A stretch of DNA of 35,074 nt, from assembly GCA_900317635.1 (NCBI GenBank), contig ONHN01000020.1, forward strand, positions 1-35,074, given 5' to 3'. The first letter of the stretch is position 1. Every line of letters starts with the position of its first letter. Position numbers and translations under genes: made by a program. This document shows, in pieces, positions 24,429 through 31,622 of this stretch. Source of the stretch: an uncultured Prevotellaceae bacterium. Lineage in GTDB: Bacteria; Bacteroidota; Bacteroidia; Bacteroidales; Bacteroidaceae. The notes under the pieces were generated by a model that ran no database searches, was not told where the DNA came from, and was given only the letters and a program-made list of their open reading frames with translations.

Positions 24429-25523
24429 TCATTTATACAATGCCTTATCAATGGTCTGCATCTTACGGCACGTCTCAAGCCACTCGTCTTCGAGGCTACT
24501 TTCGCTAAGCAGCCCGCTGCCGGCATAGAGCGTGGCCGTTTGCCCTTGGTGCAGCTGGGCGCAACGCAACGTGACGTAGAAAGCCGTCTCGTCTTTATAA
24601 TTAAGCGGGCCAGAGAAGCCTGCATAGTAGCGACGCGAAGTGCTTTCGCTCTGCCGAATGACTTCGCGAGCGGCATCGAGCGGCAGGCCGCACACCGCCG
24701 GAGTGGGATGAAGTGCTTGCAAGAGCCTCAGCGGTTGCGCCGACGACGTGAAGCGTATGGGCGAACACAAATGCGCAATAGCACCCGCTGCTTTCACCAT
24801 GATATCCTCCACCCTTATTTCATTTGCCAAGGGCTGCAAGGCCTGCACAATGTAATCCGCTACGAGCCGCTGCTCGCGGCGGTTTTTCTTGTCAAAATCC
24901 TCCACGTGCGGTACGCTTTCTCCTATCGGCATCGTACCAGCTAAGGCCATCGTCCCCCATTCGTCCTCCTTTTTCTGCAAAAGCACCTCGGGTGTTATGG
25001 TAAGCCAAGCTCCTGACTGCGGCGTGTTGAAGTATGCAACGTAACAATCGGGGTACATACTGCAAACGTGCATAAAATACAGCACAGGAGGTATCTCTGC
25101 GTTATTCCCTACAACCTTGTTGCGGGCCAACACAATCTTTTCTACTTCGCCCATGGCCAAAGCTTGCTTCATACGCGCAAACGCCTTGGCATAAGCCGAA
25201 TCAACAGGTTCTTCAATATCTTCTCCACTATCAACTTCTATGTCCTTCGGAGGAAAGAAAGTAGGAATTGTCATCGCGCTTTCGGGCTTAATAAAGAGAC
25301 AAGGATCGTCTTCCGACGGGGAAAAGGGAGCGACGAAGAAACCTCCACCTCGCACCTTGTCGGGGATGCTTGTGAAGGTTTGAGGTTGCTTGTTTGAGAG
25401 CAAAAACTCAATCTTGTGTTGACGGGGCAACCGATACAATACCATACAAGTGGGGGGATGCTCCTGCATATACATGTCGAGTAAGTTTAACTTTAATACT
25501 TCCTTATCTCTCTTTATGTCCAT
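24429..25523 (-). CDS. menF: isochorismate synthase (chorismate-binding enzyme)
   Basis: This 364-residue member of the MenF/EntC/TrpE superfamily converts chorismate to isochorismate, the entry to menaquinone (or siderophore) synthesis. The motifs are in family order: KIVLARNKV, TPEVLL, MALAGTMPIG, HLCSPIRF, LHPTPAVCGLP, YYAGFSGP and ATLYAGSGLLSESSLEDEW, the last carrying the Mg2+-binding glutamates. It is shorter at the N-terminus than E. coli MenF, as is common in Bacteroidetes. It follows the EamA transporter gene with a 13-base gap on the same strand. No other men genes are in the window, so the menaquinone assignment rests on family and lineage. The symbol is less certain than the reaction. 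Confidence 0.88.
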   Translation of the reverse strand: MDIKRDKEVLKLNLLDMYMQEHPPTCMVLYRLPRQHKIEFLLSNKQPQTFTSIPDKVRGGGFFVAPFSPSEDDPCLFIKPESAMTIPTFFPPKDIEVDSGEDIEEPVDSAYAKAFARMKQALAMGEVEKIVLARNKVVGNNAEIPPVLYFMHVCSMYPDCYVAYFNTPQSGAWLTITPEVLLQKKEDEWGTMALAGTMPIGESVPHVEDFDKKNRREQRLVADYIVQALQPLANEIRVEDIMVKAAGAIAHLCSPIRFTSSAQPLRLLQALHPTPAVCGLPLDAAREVIRQSESTSRRYYAGFSGPLNYKDETAFYVTLRCAQLHQGQTATLYAGSGLLSESSLEDEWLETCRKMQTIDKALYK

Positions 25524-25536
25524 TATAATATAGATA

Positions 25537-26415
25537 TTATGTTGCGTTACGTTTTTCGGGCTTCACGCCAAGATAGATGCCAACAAGGATGCAGAGGCCG
25601 CCAAGCATCATGGGGACCGTGACTTGCTCGCCGAGCACAAACCATGCGGCCACGCACGTCACGAGAGGGTTAAGGTAGAGGTAGTTAGATGACTTGATAG
25701 CCCCCATGTGCTCCATCACGATGTTCCACGCAAAGAAGCAGAACAGCGAGGCCACAAGGCCTAAGAACAAGATGTTAATCCACACCTTCGACTGCGCGAA
25801 CAAAGCGGGCAGCTCAGGCAACTCGGTGGCTATGAGCGGGAAAATTGTCACCACGCCGTAGCCGAAAATCTTGCGCGTCGTTACGTCTATGCCGTACTTC
25901 TCGGACAGCGGGTTGACAATGAGCTGATACACACACCACAGCAAGGCCGACAGCAAGGCAATGCTACAGCCCAGCAACGGACGTGGCGAAGCGGCGGGGT
26001 CGAGGTCGCCAACAACGAACCACAAGCCCACCACGGCCAACAGGGCCCCCACCCAAAGGCGCCACGAACTGCGCACCTTGCTGCCAGGATACAGCACGGC
26101 CCACACCACGAGCAAGAGCGGAGGCAACGACGAGATAAGCGACACGCTGGCGCTCTGCGCATACAACAGCGAAACGTTTTCGGCCAAGAAGAACAACGAG
26201 CCACCCGTCATGCCCGCCAAACACATGCGCAACTCATCGCGCCACGGCACAAAGAACGGCCTGCGATGACAGAAAGGCAACATCGCAAGATACGCAATGA
26301 GGAAACGCAAAAAGAATATCATCGACGGACTCATGCCCGCCGTCAGCAAAATCTTCGTGCTGACAAACGTGCTGCCCCAAAATACGCAGGCAAGCACAGC
26401 AAGAATGTGATACAT
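25537..26415 (-). CDS. EamA/DMT-family transporter
   Basis: This 292-residue inner membrane protein shows ten hydrophobic helices in two homologous halves (EamA repeats at ~3-135 and ~147-285). The first repeat begins VLACVFWGSTFVSTKILL, a typical DMT superfamily start. Such proteins export or exchange small metabolites, but the substrate is unknown. It lies between mazG (62-base gap) and menF (13-base gap) on the minus strand, and the three probably share a transcript. Confidence 0.88.
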   Translation of the reverse strand: MYHILAVLACVFWGSTFVSTKILLTAGMSPSMIFFLRFLIAYLAMLPFCHRRPFFVPWRDELRMCLAGMTGGSLFFLAENVSLLYAQSASVSLISSLPPLLLVVWAVLYPGSKVRSSWRLWVGALLAVVGLWFVVGDLDPAASPRPLLGCSIALLSALLWCVYQLIVNPLSEKYGIDVTTRKIFGYGVVTIFPLIATELPELPALFAQSKVWINILFLGLVASLFCFFAWNIVMEHMGAIKSSNYLYLNPLVTCVAAWFVLGEQVTVPMMLGGLCILVGIYLGVKPEKRNAT

Positions 26416-26477
26416 CAGAGGTTATAGGTTTAAGGTTAAGCCAGCAGAGCTAAAAGGAAGGAGGGAGGGAGGAACTT

Positions 26478-27281
26478 TCATTCGTCCAAAGCTTTCGCCT
26501 CTTCCCAAATAGCATCCATTTCGGATAGCGTCATATCGGTGAGTTTGCGACCTTGGCGGATGGTGTGTTCTTCAAGGTAGGTGAAGCGGCGAATGAACTT
26601 GCGGTTAGTGCGCTCGAGGGCGTTGTCGGGATTAATGTGGTAGAGGCGTGCAGCGTTGACGAGGCTGAAAAGCACGTCGCCAAACTCGGCTTCGGCACGG
26701 TCGGCATCCATAGCACCCACCTCGGCTTCAAACTCGGCCACTTCCTCTTTCACCTTGTCCCACACCTGTTCGCGCTGCTCCCAGTCGAAACCTACGCCAC
26801 GCGCTTTGTCCTGAATGCGATAGGCCTTAATGAGGGCGGGAAGGCTCTTAGGTACGCCCGAGAGCACGCGTTTGTTGCCATCTTTCTCGCGCGTCTTGAG
26901 TTGCTCCCACTGTTGCAGCACTTCGCCCTCGGTGTCGGCCTTGGCCTTCTGTCCTGTCTCGGCAGGCGGATAGACGTGAGGGTGGCGGAAGATGAGTTTG
27001 TCGCAGAGGGCGTTGCAAACGTCGGCAATGTCAAACTGCTCCTTCTCGCTGCCTATCTTGGCATAGAAAACGATGTGGAGCAAGACGTCGCCAAGCTCCT
27101 TCTTTATCTCATCGGCATCGCCCGAGAGCAGCGCGTCGCTCAACTCGTAAGTTTCTTCTATGGTGTTGGCGCGTAGGCTCTCGTTGGTCTGCTTGCGGTC
27201 CCACGGACATTTCTCGCGCAACGTGTCCATTACATCGAGCAAACGGCCGAAGGCGGCTAATTTCTCTTCTTTCGTGTGCAT
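26478..27281 (-). CDS. mazG: nucleoside triphosphate pyrophosphohydrolase MazG
   Basis: This 267-residue tandem-MazG-domain protein hydrolyses non-canonical or excess NTPs to NMP and pyrophosphate. The ATG at 27281 was chosen because the upstream in-frame codons derive from a GTGACAA-type repeat and show no family similarity. The first domain has RLLDVMDTLREKCPWDRKQT and the metal-binding EETYELSDALL and ELGDVLLHIVF. The second domain has EEVAEFEAE and EFGDVLFSLVNAARL, and the protein ends in the family tail LTLSEMDAIWEEAK-like (here MTLSEMDAIWEEA). It is the first gene of the mazG-eamA-menF unit. I saw no -7 box upstream. Confidence 0.94.
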   Translation of the reverse strand: MHTKEEKLAAFGRLLDVMDTLREKCPWDRKQTNESLRANTIEETYELSDALLSGDADEIKKELGDVLLHIVFYAKIGSEKEQFDIADVCNALCDKLIFRHPHVYPPAETGQKAKADTEGEVLQQWEQLKTREKDGNKRVLSGVPKSLPALIKAYRIQDKARGVGFDWEQREQVWDKVKEEVAEFEAEVGAMDADRAEAEFGDVLFSLVNAARLYHINPDNALERTNRKFIRRFTYLEEHTIRQGRKLTDMTLSEMDAIWEEAKALDE

Positions 27282-27303
27282 TATGGTTTGTTTTTTTAAG
27301 TTG

Positions 27304-27330
27304 ACGAGTGACAAGTGACGAGTGACGAGT
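27304..27330. repeat. GTGACAA/GTGACGA short direct repeats
   Basis: Three to four imperfect 7-10 base units (ACGAGTGACAAGTGACGAG and onward) lie between the mazG start and the rnz promoter. The same sequence forms the end of rpe (17187-17206). Confidence 0.7.
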
Positions 27331-27407
27331 CTGGCTACGCCGACGAACAAACGCGGCTGCAACGTGTCACTTGCTAACTTTCCTTGTCGCTTGTTTCCTC
27401 ATTTGTG

Positions 27408-27449
27408 CGCGAAGTTATAAAATAATTCGCGAAAAAAGTCTTATCTTTG
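27408..27449 (+). promoter_or_regulatory. rnz promoter with overlapping inverted repeat
   Basis: TATCTTTG (27442-27449) is a consensus -7 box, 23 bases before the rnz ATG. The perfect inverted repeat CGCGAA-N12-TTCGCG (27408-27431) lies just upstream, where the -33 region would be, and could be an operator. No TTTG is found at the normal -33 distance. Confidence 0.55.
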
Positions 27450-27472
27450 CACAAGTCACGCAAAATATCGGT

Positions 27473-28387
27473 ATGGAAAAGTTTGAACTCACCATTTTGG
27501 GCTGCGGCAGTGCTAAGCCTACGTTGCGCCACAACCCCGCATGTCAGGCGCTTACATTGCGCGGCCGCCTCTATCTCATCGATTGTGGCGAAGGAGCGCA
27601 ACAAGCAGCCATGCGCTTTCAGGTGCCGCTCTCGCGCCTTGAGGCGGTTTTCCTTAGCCACCTCCACGGCGACCACTGCTTGGGTCTGCCAGGGTTGCTC
27701 TGCACGCTATCCCTGCACAAACGACAGCAACCGCTTGACGTTTACGGGCCGAAAGGACTTGAGATGTGGTTGCGCCCAACGCTGAACTTCTATGCCGGAG
27801 CGATAGACTACGACGTACGCCTCCACGAGCTGACTTCAGAAGGCACATGCTATGAAGACAGCGGCCTCAGTGTCAACAACATTGCGCTGGACCACCGCGT
27901 GGCGTGCTACGGCTACGTCTTCACCGAGCGTCAGGGCTTGCCCCACATCCGGCGCGACATGATAGACTACCTCCACATTCCCTTCCACGCCATCCGCGCC
28001 ATCAAGGAGGGTGCGGGCTGGGAGCGTCCTGACGGCGGCGGCTTCGTTCCGCACGAGCGCCTCGTAACGCCCGCCGATGCGCCGCGCAGCTATGCTTACC
28101 TCTCCGACACTCGTCCGCTCCTCACTTTAGCCAACAAGATAGCGCCCCCCACCCTGCTCTACCACGAAGCCACCTACACCGAGCTACACGCCGCCGATGC
28201 TGCCTTGCGCTACCACTCCACGGCCCGTGGGGCGGCCACTGTGGCGCAGGCTCTCTGCGCGCAGCAACTGCTCATCGGCCACTTCTCTTCGCGCTACGAG
28301 AAGGACGAACAGCCTATCCTCGACGAAGCGCGCGCCCTCTTCCCTAATACGCGCTTAGCCAATGAGGGCCTGCGCCTTACGCTATAG
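27473..28387 (+). CDS. rnz: ribonuclease Z
   Basis: This 304-residue metallo-beta-lactamase-fold endonuclease matures the 3' ends of tRNA precursors. The ATG at 27473 was chosen because it gives the family start MEKFELTILGCGSAKPTL. It carries the metal motif LSHLHGDHCLGLPG (H63, H65, D67, H68), DHRVACYGYVF (the later His ligand region), and HFSSRY near the C-terminus. The length equals that of bacterial RNase Z. It is transcribed on its own from a clear -7 box and ends at a shared hairpin opposite the sialidase gene. Confidence 0.95.
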   Translation: MEKFELTILGCGSAKPTLRHNPACQALTLRGRLYLIDCGEGAQQAAMRFQVPLSRLEAVFLSHLHGDHCLGLPGLLCTLSLHKRQQPLDVYGPKGLEMWLRPTLNFYAGAIDYDVRLHELTSEGTCYEDSGLSVNNIALDHRVACYGYVFTERQGLPHIRRDMIDYLHIPFHAIRAIKEGAGWERPDGGGFVPHERLVTPADAPRSYAYLSDTRPLLTLANKIAPPTLLYHEATYTELHAADAALRYHSTARGAATVAQALCAQQLLIGHFSSRYEKDEQPILDEARALFPNTRLANEGLRLTL

Positions 28388-28390
28388 CGA

Positions 28391-28444
28391 ACGCCACTCT
28401 GCTTCCTATATATATATAACGCCGCTCTACTTCCTATATACATA
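28391..28444. repeat. two-copy 26-28 bp tandem repeat
   Basis: ACGCC-A/G-CTCT-G/A-CTTCCTATATA units at 28391-28418 and 28419-28444, immediately before the terminator hairpin. Confidence 0.8.
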
Positions 28445-28445
28445 A

Positions 28446-28477
28446 CGCGGGTGAGAACGTCATGGTTCTCACCCGCG
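28446..28477. terminator. hairpin terminator between rnz and the sialidase gene
   Basis: CGCGGGTGAGAAC (28446-28458) pairs perfectly with GTTCTCACCCGCG (28465-28477) around a 6-base loop between two convergent genes. The T-tracts are weak on both sides. Bidirectional termination is inferred from position. Confidence 0.7.
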
Positions 28478-28501
28478 CTTTGCTTATGGGGTTGTGCCCA
28501 T

Positions 28502-31396
28502 CTACTTCAGCACCTTACGGCCGTTTTCTATCACAATACCCGTTTGCTTCTCGCTAACGCGGCGACCTTGCAGGTCATAGATGCGATTTGCGGCAGCAGG
28601 GGTGTTGATAGAAGGCGTAGTGATGGCATCAAGGCCGTCGTTGGGGTCGTAAGGCTCAATGTACCACTGCGAAGCGGCGGCGTCGGCACCCCAACCTACG
28701 ATGCGCCCGTTGCCGTCGTCGTGGATGGCGTTGTGGCCTTCCACCTCGGGGGCGCGGCATGCGATGGAGCTGTGTCCATAAACGTTGGAAACAACATCGA
28801 AGATGGCTGCAGCGCTTACGTCGCTCGTCACGGGCACAGCCGTGCGGTCGGCCACGGTGTTGGAAACCCATACGCGGCCCACGGGGTTGTAGAGGCGGTA
28901 GCCGTCGCCCTCGTCGGTAGCTTCAAAGACGAAGACAGAGCGCACGTTGCGCGCGTTAACACCAGGCTTCAGCGTCTTTGTGGACGTGTCGCACGTAAGG
29001 TAATGTGTAGGATAAAGGTTGTTGCGCAGATAGTAGCGACGCGTGGGGATGAGCGGGTTGCAGTCGTCGATGCCGAGGAAGGCAGCCAACACGTTCTCCA
29101 TCGTCGTTTGCGTCTTGTCGGCATTGTAGGCGGCCATGGCCTCCTCAATGCTTTCCAAGGAGCGCGGCATGCCCACGGCATCGCCACCCACGAACTCGCC
29201 CACACGCGCAGCAATGCCGCTATCGAAGTAGGCCGTGCGGTCGGTGAAGCTCAGGTCAACATCGTATGCGCCCAGCGTGATGCTGTCGAGTGCGAACACC
29301 TTATAAATGATGTCGTAGCCGCCATTGAGGGAGGTTTCTTCGTAGAGGAACGCAATGCGTCCGTCCCCCAGGAGTTCCAAAGTGGAATAGCAGGACGTGG
29401 TCTTGCTCACTTGCAGACCCTTTTTCCAGCCCGTAGCAAACGCGGCTCCTGTGCCGTAGTCGGCGTAGGAAGAGAGTTCTTTGAAGTAGAAGCCAACGTT
29501 TTCGCGGGCTCCGCTCTGCGGCACGCTTTGCAGCAGGACGTAGGTCTGCACGCCGTCGGCCTTGCGCTTGGCGGGCAGCACGATTATTTCGCCGTTGCAA
29601 GCGTTCACGCCGTTCATAGCTTGGGCGTTCGTCTCCGTGCTCCAGAAGCCTTCGGCCCGCTCGGCGTTGGTGTAGGTGAAAACGTTGAACCTGCGTCCGC
29701 CGCCGCCGCGAATGCTCAGCAGGACGCTGCCGTCGGGCAGTTCTTCGCACTTACATTCGTCGCAGACCGTAGAGGGCAAGCTCGAGGCACTGCCCAGCAC
29801 GTGCCACGTATAGCCGAAGTCGTCGCTATAGACTACGCTGATGCCGCCAGGACGCACGGGATGAGCCACGTAGAGACGATAGTAGTCGCCCACCTTGACG
29901 TAGCGGCTCTGCATGATGCGGCCCGAGGTGAAGAAGATGCTTTGCGCCTTGCCCGCTGGGCGGTTGTCGTAGAGGGCATAGATTTGCTTGGTCATGTTGG
30001 TGCCTTTGTCCCACGTCTTGCCGCCATCGCTGCTGCGGAAGCAGACGGTGTGTTGCGGATTGTCGTTGGTAGCACCAAAGAAGCCCACGTGGCCACCTAC
30101 GCAGAAGGCCACGACGTTCGGGCTCTCGCGGTCGGCCACGATGCAGGGGTCGCCAAAGGCATAGCGCCAATCGTTGCCCGTTAGCTGGTCGTTGCCGTCG
30201 GCCAACTTCGCTTCTTCGCCCCACGTCTGTCCGTCGTCGGTGCTGAGGCGGAAGTGTATGTCAATAGGTCCGTTGCCGATGTCGGCCTTGCAGTAGCGAT
30301 AGTCGGCCACAGCGATGAGCGTTCCGTCGTTCGTCCTAGCCAACGCGGGTATGCGGTAGGGCACGCCCGAGGCCGTTGTCTTGAACACCACGCGGCGCGT
30401 GGGGTCGGTCTCCAGTTTGCGCGCTACGCTGACGGTGAAGTCCGTGACGAGGATTGAGCCGCCACCCGATACGGTGAAGCGAGCCGTCTCGTCGTTCAGG
30501 CCCGAAGCACTGATGCCGGCCTTGTCGGAGGCAGAGCACGTCTGCGGTGCGCCGCCTTCGCCGGGCGTAACAGTCATCGCCTTGTCGGCGGTGAAGGAGA
30601 AGGTGTACCCCGTAATAGCGTAGCCTTCGCCGGCGGTGAGGGTGTAGCCGCCGCCGTTGTTGTCGTAAAGCCTTATGCCGCCCGTAGCTTCATCGGCCGA
30701 CATGTTGTTCCGACTGTGCGTCAGCGTTAGCATGGGGTTCTTGAGCGTGCTCGACCACATGTAGTTATAGACAGAGTTAGCCGACGTACTCGTCAGCTTT
30801 CCTGTGGCCATACTGACGTCGTAAGTCTGGCGTGCGGTATGAACGAAGAAGGTTGAGCCGTGGTCGCGCCCCTTTGTCCAGAAGGCCAAACGCCCGTCGC
30901 GTTGGTTAGCGGCATAGAGGGTGCCGTATTGCATCAGGTAGACCGCCACGCCGCCCTCGTCCGTGAGGTCCTTCGAGGTCTCGTACATCCACAGCGGTTC
31001 GTACGTGGATGCGTCGAGGCCCTCCAAGGTGCGTAGCACGGGGTAGGCCGTGCCGCCGTTCGTGCCCGTCATGGCTTTGGGCGAGACAAGCACCTTCTCG
31101 GTGCCTGCGGCGCGGTTGTAGATGTGCATGCCCGTCAGGCTGTCGCCTACGAAGCACCACTGGTTCTGCAGTGCAAAGCTCAAGTCGTCGGCCGAGAGGT
31201 TCACGTCTTCGCCGTTGGCCACTACCTGGAACGAGCCGTCGAGCTGCAAGGTGTACCATCGGGTGTCGGCAGCAAATTTTCCGTCCTCGATGGTGGTGGG
31301 CACGATGAGCTTAGCGGTTTGGCCCATAAGCCTTGCGGCAGGCAGGGCCGCCAGCAGAAGAGTCGCCAGCATGCTGAGTAAATAAGTTTTCTTCAT
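28502..31396 (-). CDS. GH33 exo-alpha-sialidase, secreted
   Basis: This 964-residue secreted neuraminidase releases terminal sialic acids. A signal peptide occupies ~1-26. An N-terminal region to ~330 looks like lectin/Ig-type beta domains. The six-bladed catalytic propeller begins at YRIPALAR (R348 of the arginine triad). Asp boxes occur at STDDGQTW (385-392), SSDGGKTW (455-462) and SDDFGYTW (524-531). Further arginines (R563, R631) may complete the triad, and Y670 in SCYSTLELL with E686/E687 fits the nucleophile pair. The C-terminal ~25 residues (IYDLQGRRV ... GRKVLK) resemble the conserved tail of many secreted Prevotella proteins. No other sialic acid genes are adjacent. A -7 box and a 12 bp palindrome lie upstream. 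Confidence 0.93.
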   Translation of the reverse strand: MKKTYLLSMLATLLLAALPAARLMGQTAKLIVPTTIEDGKFAADTRWYTLQLDGSFQVVANGEDVNLSADDLSFALQNQWCFVGDSLTGMHIYNRAAGTEKVLVSPKAMTGTNGGTAYPVLRTLEGLDASTYEPLWMYETSKDLTDEGGVAVYLMQYGTLYAANQRDGRLAFWTKGRDHGSTFFVHTARQTYDVSMATGKLTSTSANSVYNYMWSSTLKNPMLTLTHSRNNMSADEATGGIRLYDNNGGGYTLTAGEGYAITGYTFSFTADKAMTVTPGEGGAPQTCSASDKAGISASGLNDETARFTVSGGGSILVTDFTVSVARKLETDPTRRVVFKTTASGVPYRIPALARTNDGTLIAVADYRYCKADIGNGPIDIHFRLSTDDGQTWGEEAKLADGNDQLTGNDWRYAFGDPCIVADRESPNVVAFCVGGHVGFFGATNDNPQHTVCFRSSDGGKTWDKGTNMTKQIYALYDNRPAGKAQSIFFTSGRIMQSRYVKVGDYYRLYVAHPVRPGGISVVYSDDFGYTWHVLGSASSLPSTVCDECKCEELPDGSVLLSIRGGGGRRFNVFTYTNAERAEGFWSTETNAQAMNGVNACNGEIIVLPAKRKADGVQTYVLLQSVPQSGARENVGFYFKELSSYADYGTGAAFATGWKKGLQVSKTTSCYSTLELLGDGRIAFLYEETSLNGGYDIIYKVFALDSITLGAYDVDLSFTDRTAYFDSGIAARVGEFVGGDAVGMPRSLESIEEAMAAYNADKTQTTMENVLAAFLGIDDCNPLIPTRRYYLRNNLYPTHYLTCDTSTKTLKPGVNARNVRSVFVFEATDEGDGYRLYNPVGRVWVSNTVADRTAVPVTSDVSAAAIFDVVSNVYGHSSIACRAPEVEGHNAIHDDGNGRIVGWGADAAASQWYIEPYDPNDGLDAITTPSINTPAAANRIYDLQGRRVSEKQTGIVIENGRKVLK

Positions 31397-31428
31397 AGCG
31401 ATTGCAGTTTGTGTGATACGTTTGTGTG

Positions 31429-31466
31429 CAAAGATAGATTGTTTTTCGTGAAAACGAGGCGCCTCG
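31429..31466 (-). promoter_or_regulatory. sialidase promoter with CGAGGCGCCTCG palindrome
   Basis: The minus strand reads TATCTTTG at 31429-31436, 32 bases before the start codon. The perfect 12 bp palindrome CGAGGCGCCTCG (31455-31466) covers the expected -33 position, so it could be an operator. A GTAGCTT-TCGG-AAGCTAC hairpin follows at about 31479-31496. Confidence 0.5.
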
Positions 31467-31593
31467 CGAAAGTTTTTTGTAGCTTTCGGAAGCTACGGCT
31501 GAAACGCGGAAAGCGTAATCCCCATTATAGCCTCCCATTTATATGCGCAGAAAGAAATCGCAACGCTTTACGCGTAGTTCGCAACAAAAAGCA

Positions 31594-31601
31594 TAACTTT
31601 G
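31594..31601 (+). promoter_or_regulatory. -7 box of the mutS2 promoter
   Basis: TAACTTTG followed by C, 21 bases before the mutS2 ATG, implies a very short leader. No TTTG was seen 19 bases upstream. Confidence 0.55.
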
Positions 31602-31622
31602 CACGAAAATACGCAATAACTA

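Noticed and set aside
28451-30184. Plus-strand open frame of 577 codons opposite the sialidase gene
   Set aside because: It is antisense to a gene with clear Asp boxes and a signal peptide. Its translation is rich in Val, Ala, His and Arg without any recognisable motif, as expected for the shadow of a GC-biased gene.
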